Assembly (NCBI GenBank): GCA_026004775.1
Contig: BPJU01000010.1
Location: 162,222 to 226,221, forward strand
Direction: 5' to 3'
Origin: Pirellulaceae bacterium
GTDB taxonomy: Bacteria; Planctomycetota; Planctomycetia; Pirellulales; Pirellulaceae
DNA: 64,000 nucleotides
Position numbers and translations under genes: made by a program. Shown here one piece after another: positions 1 to 9,571 of this stretch. Numbering within the stretch: the stretch's first letter is position 1; each line of letters starts with the position of its first letter. The notes below the pieces were generated by a model. That model did not search any database and was not told the DNA's origin. It was given only the letters and a program-made list of their open reading frames with translations.

Positions 1-868
1 CTATGATTATCTCCATGCGATAATCGACACCGGAAAACAGATTCTTTTCCAGGCCACGTTGCAAATCTGCCCAAGAACTGTACCACGGGACCCGAACGTG
101 CTGCGCTGCCCGCACGACGTCGATACGTTTTCCGTGTTCTTTGAACAGTTTACCCAGACGCACGTCATCATCCGGGCGCATGGCGATCGGGCGGTGCCCA
201 CCCAGTTCGTGGTAGGTGGAGGCTCGCACCAGCGTGAAAGCCCCCACACCGATATAACTGCGGCTGTTCGGGCGGCGAGCCCGCCACGGTTGGAAATAGA
301 GGCAGAAAAACAGCATAAAGACCAAAGCAAACGTCTCCAGCCACCATCCGGGCATTTCCAGGCCCGGCAGCGCCGCCAAAAGATCCACGTTCTGCTGCTG
401 CGCATAGTGCACGGCTCGGCGCAAGGTATCAGCCTTCATGAATACATCCGCATCCGTGAAAAGTATCCATTCCCCGCGGGCACGCTCTGCGCCGCGGTAA
501 AGAGCATGGTTCTTACCCAACCACCCTTCCGGTAACGAATCGATGTGTAACACGGAAATGCGAGAGTCTTGAGCGGCGAGTTGTTCCAGAATCTCCCGTG
601 TACCATCCGTGGAACGATCATCTACGGCGATAATCTCAAGGTGCGGATAATCCATCCGTGAAAGCGTCTGGATCGCCGACCTCACGTGCCGCTCCTCGTT
701 CCGCGCTGCCAGCACAATCGAGACTTTGGGATACGGTTGCCTTGGCTGGCTCGTGATATTCTCGATACGTACCAATTGGCGGATACCGCGCACGAAAAGC
801 GCGCTCACCATCAGATGGATCACCAAACCGCTCCAGGCCCACAGCGCCAAGAAAAACGCAAGCGTCAC
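1..868 (-). CDS. Family 2 glycosyltransferase, membrane-anchored (3' end beyond window)
   Basis: Translating the minus strand from a GTG at 868 gives about 289 residues open to the window edge, so the C-terminus is missing. An N-terminal hydrophobic segment (about residues 3-25) is followed by a GT-A fold: a VSIVLAARNEE start strand, a VDDRSTDGT motif, and the metal/nucleotide-binding TDADVF motif. A hydrophobic stretch (ALVFMLFFCLYF) follows, and RPDDDVRLGK is a plausible catalytic-base region. Family knowledge predicts transfer of a sugar from a nucleotide-sugar to a lipid or polysaccharide acceptor at the inner membrane; the acceptor cannot be told. Its GTG overlaps the stop of the upstream cytochrome gene (GTGA), implying translational coupling. 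The non-ATG start and missing end make it easy to overlook. Confidence 0.8.
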   Translation of the reverse strand, partial: MTLAFFLALWAWSGLVIHLMVSALFVRGIRQLVRIENITSQPRQPYPKVSIVLAARNEERHVRSAIQTLSRMDYPHLEIIAVDDRSTDGTREILEQLAAQDSRISVLHIDSLPEGWLGKNHALYRGAERARGEWILFTDADVFMKADTLRRAVHYAQQQNVDLLAALPGLEMPGWWLETFALVFMLFFCLYFQPWRARRPNSRSYIGVGAFTLVRASTYHELGGHRPIAMRPDDDVRLGKLFKEHGKRIDVVRAAQHVRVPWYSSWADLQRGLEKNLFSGVDYRMEIII

Positions 869-3800
869 GGCGCCTCCACCGTCATCAGAAACTCCAGCAA
901 ATCCGCCATTGCCTGGAGATCCACGTCGCGTTCCATGCCTTCAGGCATCAGCGACTGCCCGGTGCTCCGCAACGACTCAATGTCCACCCGCAAGATCGTA
1001 TCCTGAGCATTATCGGCTCGCACCAGGCGAACGGCCGTAGCCGAATCGTCGGCGATCATCCCCGAAAGCGACCGTCCGTCTTTCGTCACCACCACATAAT
1101 TGATGTATTGCGGGTTGACTTCAGCATTGGGAGCCAAGACGTTGACCAGGATGGCTTCTTTGCCACGGTTGCGCATGGCGAGCAAGTTCGGCCCGATCGG
1201 ATGTCCTTGACCGGCCACCTGGTGGCACGGGGCACAAGTCTTGGCGAATACCTGACGTCCGCGCTGGGCGTCGCCCCGCATCTCCAGAACGGGCCGGTAA
1301 CGCTCGATCACCTCCTGGCGATTGGCCAGAAATTGCCCGCTGATCGCTTCCGCCTTCTGCCGCACCTGCGGATCGGCGTGCTGGCGAAGTGCCTGCCAGT
1401 GGCCGGGAGCCAAGTCTCCGGGCGGTATCCGCCCGTCGGCAACCGCTTCCAGCCACATGACGGTCCACGCTGTGCGCGACAACAAAAGGTCACCGGCTCG
1501 CTGCCGCAACTCGGGAGCCAACTGTGGCCAAAGTTCGATCAGCATTTGGGCCACCGATGCGGCATCCCACCGAGCCAATGCCTGGACAGCGGCACGCTGG
1601 AGTTCCGGAGGCTGGTCGGCCTGAAGGGCCACGGCCAGTGCCGGCCGCACCTCGTCCCAGCGCCCGAGCGTCAGGCGGCTCACCGCCGAAATCCGGTCGC
1701 CAGCGAGACGATCCACCTGCATGACCGACTGCATGGCTTCCCGAACCATAGCCGCGAAAAGCTGGTCAGACTTGCCTCCAGTCACGGCGGCAAGCCGCCG
1801 GGCCAAGGGATCGTCGGGCGGCAGCGCCAGTGCCGACAAAATGGCGCGCGCCGCAGGCTGGTCGCCCAACCGAGCCACCACATCCAGCAACACCGCCACG
1901 TCCTCGTCTCGCCTCTGCCGGCCGATTTGAGCCGCTAACTCACGCACAAGAGCCTGCGCGCCACGGGAAGCTTGGAGCTGTGGATCGAGAGCCACCCGAG
2001 CCAGCACGTTGCCGGCACCCGTGGCCAGGGAGCTTTGGATGGCGAACCGCACGTACGGGTCGTCTGCGGCCCGAGCCGCCAACCGCACCAGGGCTTCGTC
2101 CCGCAATTGTCCCGACATTTCCCCCAGGGAAAAGGCCACCTGGTAGTAAACCACCGGCTCGGAATCGTCGGCCATCGAAGCCAGCTTCGCTCGTAGCGCC
2201 GCTGAACTCGATAACAGAGATTCCGACAACCGTGCAGCGTGCCGCCGCACTTGCGGGTGGCTATCGTTCATCGCCTCCAGCAGGACAGAAGGACTGAGTG
2301 ACTCCAGACCGGCCAGCGCCCACAACGCGTGGATCCGACCCTCGGGCGTTTCCCCGTGGCAAGCCATCTTCTCCAGCAACGGGACCACGCTCCGATCCTG
2401 TCGTTCGTACAAAAGCCGCGCAGCCGTCATACGGTGCCAGCCGTTGCGATGAGCCAGCAACGCTACCAACTCCTCTGAAGAGGCTCTGGATAGCCGCGGC
2501 GTCGAGCGGCGGCGGTAACCGTCCGGCACGATCCGGTAAATCCGCCCGCGGTCGCGACCGCTGGTAAGATCCAAGTGGCGCTTGATTACCGGCGGCAGAC
2601 TAGCCGGATGTTCGATCACTTCGCGATACATGTCCAAAACATAGAGAGTACCGTCTGGAGCATTGACGAATTGCACCGGCCGAAACCAGATATCCTTTGA
2701 CGCGACAAATTCCGCACGATCATCGATCCGTTCGGCACGAAACCCGATCCCATCCGGGATCAGCCGCTTACGATGCACCAGATTGCCACCCACGTCCCCG
2801 ACGATGGCCCATTCGTATGGGGTTGTCGGCCAGGCATCTCCCAGGTAAATCGTGATGCCCGTTGCGCTGGTGAAATAGCCGGCGGGGCGGCCGCCGCCTT
2901 CCACCGGCCCCGGCACCAACCCCTTCACCCGAAGCCGCGTCCGCAATACCCGCCAGGGTTCCACCGGACTGGCTCGGAAGACATCGGCTTGAGGCCCGTC
3001 GACCGCAATGCTCCGCCGTGCCGGGGGAGGTGTCACATACGGGTTGCGGGCTGCATATCGATCTTCATAGAAAATCAGTTGTACGTGGTCGCTGTTCGAG
3101 CAGACAAAGCGATCTCCCCAACGGTTGAAGCTCATGCCATGTTGCCCGCCGCCGGTGGTGGCCTCTATCGTCAGCGTCCGCGGATCGAATGCAAAGTCGC
3201 GCCCCCGCAACACCAGCGGCTCACCTTCCGGCTCGTCCGCTCGCCGCAATTGTGCCCCCGCACTGCTGGTGGCACCGTGAATCCGATTGTCCAGACCCCA
3301 TTGAAAACTATTGAGCAACCCCTGCACATTGGATCGGCCAAAACCGGTAAACACCACACGCCGCTCGTCCGCCCGGCCGTCCCCGTCGGTATCCTTCAAA
3401 TAAAGGATGTCCGGAGCCGCTCCTACAAAAACGCCTCCTGCATAACAGAACACGGCCGTCGGCCAGGATAGATCGTCGGCAAAGACCGTGCTGGAGTCGA
3501 AGCGTCCGTCGTCGTCCCGATCTTCCAGCAGACGAACACGTCCCAGCCGCAACTGGTCATCTTCCGAGTAGTCGCGCATCTCGATGACGTACAATCGCCC
3601 GTCTTCATCGAAGCATGCAGCTACCGGGTCGACCACCAGCGGCTCCGCCGCCGCCAGTTCGACGTGAAACCCGGGCGCGGTTACAAAGAGCTCCAAGGCA
3701 TTTTGAGGCTCGACAGGCGGAATGCGAGGCAACTGGGAAGAGTAATCGCGGTCAACCGAGTCCTCCTCGGACTGCTGCGTGCCGGCGTTGCCCTCCTTCA

Positions 3801-3891
3801 CAGTCGCTACCGGTTGCTGCCCCGCCACCAGCCCTGCCAGCACCCACAACGCTGCCAGAACAAAGCTCACCTGGAATTTTCTTCGGCGCAT
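865..3891 (-). CDS. PVC-type heme-binding CxxCH protein (beta-propeller / HEAT / cytochrome c)
   Basis: The protein is 1008 residues with a signal peptide (MRRRKF then a hydrophobic run ending near GLVAGQ), so it is exported. The N-terminal half resembles the PQQ/glucose-dehydrogenase-like propeller of planctomycete 'membrane-bound dehydrogenase' proteins (DPVAACFDEDGRLYVIEMRDY near residue 90). The middle is alanine/leucine-rich with HEAT-like repeats (about 480-830). The C-terminus carries a c-type heme site CAPCH at residues 886-890 and a downstream Met-containing segment (GPNLLAM). This architecture is expanded in Planctomycetota and Verrucomicrobia; a periplasmic redox role in carbohydrate breakdown is often proposed but substrate is unknown. 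It overlaps the following GT2 gene by 4 nt. Confidence 0.85.
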   Translation of the reverse strand: MRRRKFQVSFVLAALWVLAGLVAGQQPVATVKEGNAGTQQSEEDSVDRDYSSQLPRIPPVEPQNALELFVTAPGFHVELAAAEPLVVDPVAACFDEDGRLYVIEMRDYSEDDQLRLGRVRLLEDRDDDGRFDSSTVFADDLSWPTAVFCYAGGVFVGAAPDILYLKDTDGDGRADERRVVFTGFGRSNVQGLLNSFQWGLDNRIHGATSSAGAQLRRADEPEGEPLVLRGRDFAFDPRTLTIEATTGGGQHGMSFNRWGDRFVCSNSDHVQLIFYEDRYAARNPYVTPPPARRSIAVDGPQADVFRASPVEPWRVLRTRLRVKGLVPGPVEGGGRPAGYFTSATGITIYLGDAWPTTPYEWAIVGDVGGNLVHRKRLIPDGIGFRAERIDDRAEFVASKDIWFRPVQFVNAPDGTLYVLDMYREVIEHPASLPPVIKRHLDLTSGRDRGRIYRIVPDGYRRRSTPRLSRASSEELVALLAHRNGWHRMTAARLLYERQDRSVVPLLEKMACHGETPEGRIHALWALAGLESLSPSVLLEAMNDSHPQVRRHAARLSESLLSSSAALRAKLASMADDSEPVVYYQVAFSLGEMSGQLRDEALVRLAARAADDPYVRFAIQSSLATGAGNVLARVALDPQLQASRGAQALVRELAAQIGRQRRDEDVAVLLDVVARLGDQPAARAILSALALPPDDPLARRLAAVTGGKSDQLFAAMVREAMQSVMQVDRLAGDRISAVSRLTLGRWDEVRPALAVALQADQPPELQRAAVQALARWDAASVAQMLIELWPQLAPELRQRAGDLLLSRTAWTVMWLEAVADGRIPPGDLAPGHWQALRQHADPQVRQKAEAISGQFLANRQEVIERYRPVLEMRGDAQRGRQVFAKTCAPCHQVAGQGHPIGPNLLAMRNRGKEAILVNVLAPNAEVNPQYINYVVVTKDGRSLSGMIADDSATAVRLVRADNAQDTILRVDIESLRSTGQSLMPEGMERDVDLQAMADLLEFLMTVEAP

Positions 3892-4061
3892 CTCGTGGTT
3901 TCCCAGATTCCTAGCCCCTCCTGCCCAGCGGTCCTATGCCCCGCAACGTGAACGCCACAATGCCCACTCCCCACAATGTGAGCGCTCTTTTTTGATATAC
4001 TGGTTTAACGCTTGTCGTGCTACCGGGCGTGTGTAGGGAAATGAGCAAGGAGCTAAGAACC

Positions 4062-4997
4062 GTGCAACTGGATGCCGTCTACCAGATGGATTGTCTGGAG
4101 GGATTGCGACGACTTGAGGATGGCTCGATCGACCTAGTGTTTGCCGATCCCCCTTTCAACATCGGCTACAAGTACGACGTTTACCGAGACGAGCTGGACG
4201 ACGCCGAGTATCTAGCCTGGTGTGACGCCTGGTTGTCGGAAGTAGTCCGCGTGCTGAAACCGGATGGCACCTTCTGGCTGGCCATCGGCGACGAATATGC
4301 CGCGGAGTTGAAGGTCGCCATGCAGCAAAAACACCGGCTGGTCTGCCGCAGTTGGGTCATCTGGTACTACACGTTCGGCGTGCATTGCCAATACAAATTC
4401 AGTCGATCGCACGTCCATCTTTTCCACATGGTCAAGAATCCGAAGCGATTTACATTCAATGCCGATGCGATCCGCGTGCCGTCCGCTCGACAGTTGGTTT
4501 ACGCCGACCGCCGCGCCTGTCCGCAAGGACGCATACCGGACGACACGTGGATACTCCGGCCTCACGACATTCCGGATGCGTTTACGGCTGAGGAAGACAC
4601 GTGGTACTTTCCCCGCGTGGCAGGGACCTTTCTGGAGCGTGCCGGCTGGCACGGCTGCCAAATGCCCGAACAATTGATGGGCCGGATCATTCGGGTAAGC
4701 AGCCATCCGGACGAAATCGTGCTCGACCCGTTCGCCGGCAGCGGAGTAACGTTGGCCGTTGCCAAAAAACTGGGCCGGCACTTCCTCGGTTTTGAAATCT
4801 CACCGAAGTACGTCGCCAATATCCAACGGCGACTTGCGGCCGTGCAGCCAGGCGACCCCCTTCTGGGAGCCGAAAACCCACTTACCAGTGCCCCCTCCAC
4901 GGCCGCCGGAAAACGCCTGGAAGACCGCAAACCGCGACGGAACGGGAATCGTATCATGTCGCAGAAAACCACCCCTTCGTTGTTCGACGAGTCCTAA
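4062..4997 (+). CDS. Beta-class site-specific DNA methyltransferase (N6-adenine or N4-cytosine)
   Basis: About 311 residues. The catalytic motif IV DPPF comes first (near residue 29) and the SAM-binding motif [17 protein letters not shown] comes near the C-terminus, the order of beta-class enzymes such as HinfI/CcrM-type MTases; the region between would be the target-recognition domain. The open frame extends upstream to a GTG at 4017 and an ATG at 4041, but the GTG at 4062 has AAGGAG 9 nt upstream and puts the protein start at the usual distance before the DCLEGL motif, so it was chosen. No restriction endonuclease lies nearby, so it appears to be an orphan MTase with an epigenetic or regulatory role. 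The last ~40 residues are a charged tail. Confidence 0.85.
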   Translation: MQLDAVYQMDCLEGLRRLEDGSIDLVFADPPFNIGYKYDVYRDELDDAEYLAWCDAWLSEVVRVLKPDGTFWLAIGDEYAAELKVAMQQKHRLVCRSWVIWYYTFGVHCQYKFSRSHVHLFHMVKNPKRFTFNADAIRVPSARQLVYADRRACPQGRIPDDTWILRPHDIPDAFTAEEDTWYFPRVAGTFLERAGWHGCQMPEQLMGRIIRVSSHPDEIVLDPFAGSGVTLAVAKKLGRHFLGFEISPKYVANIQRRLAAVQPGDPLLGAENPLTSAPSTAAGKRLEDRKPRRNGNRIMSQKTTPSLFDES

Positions 4998-5414
4998 TCG
5001 CAGGCGTTCTGCGGCAACCAACGAAAACACCGTATACCAAGCCCGGTGCAGGCAGTTGGCCCACCTGTCGGGCCTCTTTTTTGTTGTGATACCACTATTT
5101 TTATGTATGTGCTTTTGCCACAAACTAATGGCATGCCGGTCGGGTGTCCTGGCAAACCCTTTGAAACACAGGCCATGCCGAGAGACGCCCTGTCACCCGC
5201 GTCGTGCAGCTACGGCGGATCGTATGGTGTCAGCGACGGTTCGTTGGCGGCAACGCCCTCGGGGCGATTCGCCGGAGCAATGATGCCCGACATTTTGGTT
5301 GCGTTACCCAGTTTAGCCAATTATTATCAAGACTAGGTTTTGCATCGGTGATTGGCAGACTGAGGTCCTCTTTAGGCTGACACACCATCAAAGAATTAGG
5401 ACAGGAAACGGGTC
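4998..5414. other. Intergenic region with terminator and long leader
   Basis: This 417-base gap holds the terminator of the methyltransferase gene (5058-5082). The rest, up to the DUF1598-like gene, is AT-richer near 5300-5400 and probably carries that gene's promoter and leader, but no clear -35/-10 pair could be picked. A 96-codon open frame crosses it without a convincing start or composition. Confidence 0.5.
5058..5082 (+). terminator. Rho-independent terminator after the DNA methyltransferase
   Basis: A GGCCC/GGGCC stem with a seven-base loop (ACCTGTC) is followed by TCTTTTTT. It lies about 60 bases after the methyltransferase stop codon. Confidence 0.7.
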
Positions 5415-6836
5415 ATGGTCTCAATCCGGCATCGTGGTTGGGCTCAATTGGGCGCCATCACTCTCATTGTAGCGGGGCTCTTCGGAAGTGTTTCCGGCAG
5501 GTTACTTTGGGCTCAAGGCGCAGGCGGAGGTGGCCAGAACCAGCAGAACGTGCAGCAGGCCGGTGTGGCGATCGATGCCGAAGGCTTCTTGCGACTCCGC
5601 ACGTTTCCTGATCCCACCGGAGCGCTTACGCGACAACGGATGGCTGAGGCGGCGGCTCGTTTGGAACCGGATTTGGCCCGCCCCAGCCCCTTGCGCAAGA
5701 TCTCGTTGAATCGGCTGGAAGCGGCTTTAGCGGTTCGTTTGGCCTCGGGGCAGGCTGAGACGGATGAAATGCGTTATTTGGCCGGTCTGACCCGAATCAC
5801 CCACGTCTTTTATTACCCGGAAACCCGCGACGTGGTGATCGCCGGTCCGGCTGAAGGATTCTTTGTCGACCTGTCGGGAAGGCCGATTGGGATCCGTTCC
5901 GGGCACGTTGTGATGGAGTTGGCCGATTTGGTGGCGGCATTGCGAGCCTTTCCGCCGTCGGGTAAACGCACGTCGCTCATCGGTTGCTCGATTGACCCGG
6001 ATCCGGAAGGATTGCAGCGACTCCAGCAATTCCTTGGGCGGGTGGGGAGGAATGTCAGTCGCGTGGGTGTCGATCGGTTGGTGGCCGAGATGAAACAAGT
6101 GCTGGGTCCCCAGCGAGTAACCGTATCGGGTGTATCCGATAAGACGCACTTTGCGCAGGTGTTGGTCGAAGCCGACTACCGCATGAAGCTTATCAGCATC
6201 GCACTGGAAAGGCCGCCGGTGGATATCGGCAGTTATGCGGAGCGAGCGCTTCGTCGCGGCGCTGCCCGCAACGCCCTGGCGCGGTTTTACCTCACACCCA
6301 ATTATGAATGTGTTCGCGTCTCGGAAGATGGCTTGGCCATGCGTCTGGAAGGCGAAGCCGTGCGGTTGATGACCGAGCAGGAATTGATCACCGCTCAGGG
6401 CCAGCGCGTCCAGACCGGCGGAGCTGACCCGTCGGCGGAAGCGTTTGCTCGAGCCTTTACCGAGCACTATCCGGCCTTGGCGGCCCGCGTACCCGTGTTC
6501 GCTCAATTGCGGAACCTGATCGATCTTTCCATCGCGGCCGCTTTTATCCAACAGCAAGATTATTACAGCCAAGCCGATTGGTACTTGGGGATTTGGGCGG
6601 ACGAGTCCGGCTATGCGATCGAAACCGGCCAGGCACCGAAAATGGTCGAGAGTGCCGTCAACGTTCTGTGGCGAGGCAACCTGCTGATGACGCCCATAGG
6701 TGGAGGCGTCAACATCCAGCCGCGATTGGCCCTGCAACCGGAACGACTGCTTCCGGACGAAGGGGCGCAAGTGGCCAAGGTGCGTCCGGAATCAGCCCCG
6801 GTGCAGTTGAAGCCGAGCCAATGGTGGTGGGATTAG
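5415..6836 (+). CDS. DUF1598-like secreted planctomycete protein
   Basis: 473 residues with an N-terminal hydrophobic export signal (about residues 12-32, ending GRLLWAQG) and a Gly/Gln-rich linker after it. The body (roughly residues 60-430) has alternating alpha/beta character and motifs such as THVFYYPETRDVVIAGPAEGF that I associate with the DUF1598 family, known essentially from planctomycetes; no function is established. The start ATG at 5415 is preceded by AGGA-type sequences. The gene stands alone between a terminator and the convergent holB gene. The family assignment is from memory of the pattern, not a search. Confidence 0.6.
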   Translation: MVSIRHRGWAQLGAITLIVAGLFGSVSGRLLWAQGAGGGGQNQQNVQQAGVAIDAEGFLRLRTFPDPTGALTRQRMAEAAARLEPDLARPSPLRKISLNRLEAALAVRLASGQAETDEMRYLAGLTRITHVFYYPETRDVVIAGPAEGFFVDLSGRPIGIRSGHVVMELADLVAALRAFPPSGKRTSLIGCSIDPDPEGLQRLQQFLGRVGRNVSRVGVDRLVAEMKQVLGPQRVTVSGVSDKTHFAQVLVEADYRMKLISIALERPPVDIGSYAERALRRGAARNALARFYLTPNYECVRVSEDGLAMRLEGEAVRLMTEQELITAQGQRVQTGGADPSAEAFARAFTEHYPALAARVPVFAQLRNLIDLSIAAAFIQQQDYYSQADWYLGIWADESGYAIETGQAPKMVESAVNVLWRGNLLMTPIGGGVNIQPRLALQPERLLPDEGAQVAKVRPESAPVQLKPSQWWWD

Positions 6837-6918
6837 GGGCACGAATGGAGAGCGGACTGCGCACTGCGTGGGAATAGTCCGGCCGGGCGAAACCTCCACC
6901 CGTCTTTGGCCAAGTTTC

Positions 6919-7983
6919 TTACAGCCGGCAGATGATGGCAGCAGCCTCGGCCAAGCGATCCAGCCAGGCGTCGACCAGAGTTGGCAGGTGGGCATGGGCC
7001 TGGGCGGCCTGGTCGGCCTCCAGGCACGCTTCCAAACAATCGAGAATCGTCTGCCAAGAGAAGCGCCCTGTGGCCAAGGCTTGTTGCGCAGCACGGCACA
7101 GGGAAGCGTCGGCTTGAGGCCCAAGTCCGGCCAGCTCACGCATCATCTGACGGTATACGTCGCTCACTGCACGAACCACGTGCCTGAACAAGCGTCGCTT
7201 GACGATGCTGTCCTTTGTTGCTTTGTCCAGATAGCCGATCAGGAGCTCGGCCACGGCGGCGGGTTTCCAGTCCGGGCGAATCAATTCCCAAAGCAGTTCA
7301 TCCCGCAATGCCAAGAACTCCGCATCCGCCAATTCACACGCCGTCCGGACACTGCCTTGGGCCAGCCGCACCAGCTCCTGCCTGCGACGCGGATCGTCGA
7401 CCAATCCCTTTCTTGTCAATACCTCAGCAACCTCGTCATCGGCCAGCGGCTGGAAGACGATCGTCTGGCACCTTGACCGGATGGTGGGTAACTGGCGGGA
7501 CAGGCTGGTAGCAATCAGCACAATCACGGCGTAGGGTGGAGGCTCTTCCAACGTCTTCAGCAATACGTTGGCACTTTCAGGACTCAAGTCGTCCGCATCA
7601 TCGATAATCGCTACCCGATAACGGCTCTGGAACGGTTTCAGAGCGATCCACTGGCAGAGCCCTTCCTGGTTGCGATGGAGGTGGTCACCCACGAACAGGT
7701 CGATCGACAGGGTCGCTCGCTCTTCGCTGCGGCAGACCACGGAAAGATCCGGATGCGACCCGGCCAATACTTGGCGGCAGGAGGGGCAATGACCGCATGC
7801 TTCATCCGACCCGTCCGAGCGGCGCATGCACAAGAGCGTCTGGGCCAGTTTGCGTGCAATGGTGAACTTGCCGATGCCGGGCGGACCGGCGAATAGATAA
7901 GAGCCCGCGATACGGCGGCGCAGCACGGCCTGCCGTATCCGCTCGATTATCCTCTGATGGCCCACGATCTCTTGCCAGGACAT
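6919..7983 (-). CDS. holB: DNA polymerase III subunit delta' (clamp-loader subunit)
   Basis: 354 residues of AAA+ clamp-loader type. A P-loop GPPGIGKF sits at residues 33-40, a four-cysteine zinc module follows (C52, C63, C66, C69), then a Walker-B-like IDDADDLS, and the SRC arginine-finger motif appears in TIRSRCQTIVF. Together these identify the delta'/gamma family; the length and the neighbouring thymidylate kinase gene (tmk-holB order, 59-base gap, same strand) favour delta' over DnaX. It helps load the sliding clamp onto primed DNA at the replication fork. Confidence 0.9.
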   Translation of the reverse strand: MSWQEIVGHQRIIERIRQAVLRRRIAGSYLFAGPPGIGKFTIARKLAQTLLCMRRSDGSDEACGHCPSCRQVLAGSHPDLSVVCRSEERATLSIDLFVGDHLHRNQEGLCQWIALKPFQSRYRVAIIDDADDLSPESANVLLKTLEEPPPYAVIVLIATSLSRQLPTIRSRCQTIVFQPLADDEVAEVLTRKGLVDDPRRRQELVRLAQGSVRTACELADAEFLALRDELLWELIRPDWKPAAVAELLIGYLDKATKDSIVKRRLFRHVVRAVSDVYRQMMRELAGLGPQADASLCRAAQQALATGRFSWQTILDCLEACLEADQAAQAHAHLPTLVDAWLDRLAEAAAIICRL

Positions 7984-8042
7984 GAATCGTTACCTTCGGC
8001 CACGCCCGATACCTGCGGGACTGACGCATCTTAACATGCATC

Positions 8043-8684
8043 TTAAACTGTCGCAGACAAAAACTGGGAGACTTGACCGCGGATCTGGTCGGCCACCGCT
8101 TCTACCGGTTGGTCGGCCCGAACCACACGGATACTGTCTGGGTGGCGGGCCGCTTCGGTAAGATAGCCCTGACGTACCCGTTCCAGGAAGGTCGCCCCTC
8201 GCGACTCGATCCGATCCTGTTGCTCCCCCCGCCGGCGCAATCCTTCAGGGACCGGCAGATCCAGCACAATCGTCAGTTGGGGCAAAATACCTTGAACCGC
8301 GATGCGGCCGACTTGCCAGAGCTGTTCCACATCCAGCCCACCTCCGTACCCTTGATAGGCGACGTTGGCCAGCAGGAATCGATCGCAGATCACCATGCGG
8401 CCTTCGCCCAGCGCCGGACGAATCAACTCTTCGATCAACTGAGCTCGGGCCGCCATATAAAGAAACATTTCGCTCAACAGACTTATCGACACGCCTGGTT
8501 GCTCAAGAAGCAGCCGGCGCAGTTGATCTCCAAGAGCGGTCGAACCGGGATCGCGACAGCAGACAACGCTCCAACCTTGCGACTCCAGCCACTCGGCCAA
8601 CAGCCGTTGTTGCGTCGTTTTCCCGGCGCCATCGATCCCGTCGATGCTGATAAAGCATCCCACACGTTGTGCCGATCGCTGCAA
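8043..8684 (-). CDS. tmk: Thymidylate kinase (dTMP kinase)
   Basis: 213 residues. It has the P-loop GIDGAGKTT near residues 16-24, the DRFLLANVAYQGYGG substrate/DR(Y/F) motif, and a lid region RRRGEQQDRIE. It phosphorylates dTMP to dTDP for DNA synthesis. The start is a TTG at 8684, supported by AAGGAG six bases upstream; no ATG is available nearby. It precedes holB on the same strand and the two are probably co-transcribed. Confidence 0.93.
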   Translation of the reverse strand: MQRSAQRVGCFISIDGIDGAGKTTQQRLLAEWLESQGWSVVCCRDPGSTALGDQLRRLLLEQPGVSISLLSEMFLYMAARAQLIEELIRPALGEGRMVICDRFLLANVAYQGYGGGLDVEQLWQVGRIAVQGILPQLTIVLDLPVPEGLRRRGEQQDRIESRGATFLERVRQGYLTEAARHPDSIRVVRADQPVEAVADQIRGQVSQFLSATV

Positions 8685-8971
8685 GCAGTTCTCCTTCTTC
8701 CGGCCACAAGGCAGCCCTCACCCTCCCACTCTCTATCGGCCGTCCTGTTTCCAAGCGGCTGTCCAGCCGCCCGCCTATTGTACGCAATTCTGCCAGGTAC
8801 CAAACCCGGGTGGTCGCACAGGGCACGGCGGTTTTTCGGTCGAGCCCGTCACGCACCGCAGGCAACACGGCGCGCGCTTGAGCGTGATGCCCACACCCCA
8901 CTCCGCATTCATGAATAGACTCCTGCCGCGACTACTTTCCAATTCGTCGATCCGTTAGACAATCAAGCCGC

Positions 8972-9530
8972 GAGCCTGTCCGAAAACTTGATCTTCCGTA
9001 AAGGGCGTTTCCTTTTGCAAACCGGCTACGTCGCTGGCGTCATCACCAAGGTACTTCGGCAGCGATTCGCCATCTGGTAAAGGCCGCCCCGGGCCAGAAG
9101 GCACAGATCCGGCCCCGGGCGAAGAAGCTGCCCAGAAAAGATCCAAACGCGCAGGGGGCGTGCCGTTGGGTTATCGAACACGCCGACAACTAGCTTAACC
9201 GCTTTGAAGGACTATTTATGCGCCGAAAGCAAAAAAAGAGAATCGCATGGCAGCGCTTCGTCTGATATGCGCCTACGGTAACCGTTCACAGTTAGCAAAT
9301 GAAGAACACGATATTGGCTTATGGGGCAGCGGAAGTCGCAAGGCGGACGCGGTAGCGGCCGCCGCAAGACTTCCGCAACGAAAAAATCTTCGCCAAGCGT
9401 CCACATTCCGTGTGCGGAACACGCAACTGTTCCACACCTTTGGAAGCGAGGCCCCGAAGCAGCTTGTGATTCAACCGTGAACGGTTACCGCCTACGTAAC
9501 ACTCAATTATGCGGCGTTTCGGATAGGCTC
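8972..9530 (+). mobile_element. Decayed IS5-family-like insertion element with terminal inverted repeats
   Basis: The left end GAGCCTGTCCGAAA (8972-8985) matches the reverse complement of the right end TTTCGGATAGGCTC (9517-9530) at 13 of 14 positions. Inside, on the plus strand around 9101-9240, the translation reads like the C-terminus of an IS5-type DDE transposase: QIRPRAKKLPRKD, then RWVIEHADN, an in-frame TAG at 9191, then LNRFEGLFMRRKQKK. The first half of the transposase is gone, so this is an internally deleted, inactive copy. A 14-bp inverted repeat (9276-9289 and 9477-9490) lies in its right part. No clear target duplication was seen. Confidence 0.65.
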
Positions 9531-9571
9531 TTAGTCGCTCACCAACTTCCACCGGTTCCCGTCAATAGCAA

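Noticed and set aside
5046..5336. 96-codon plus-strand frame before the DUF1598-like gene
   Set aside because: It begins inside the terminator of the previous gene, has no ribosome-binding site and no recognisable domain.
8955..9146. 63-codon minus-strand frame
   Set aside because: It lies inside the IS relic and is antisense to the transposase remnant; no start signal.
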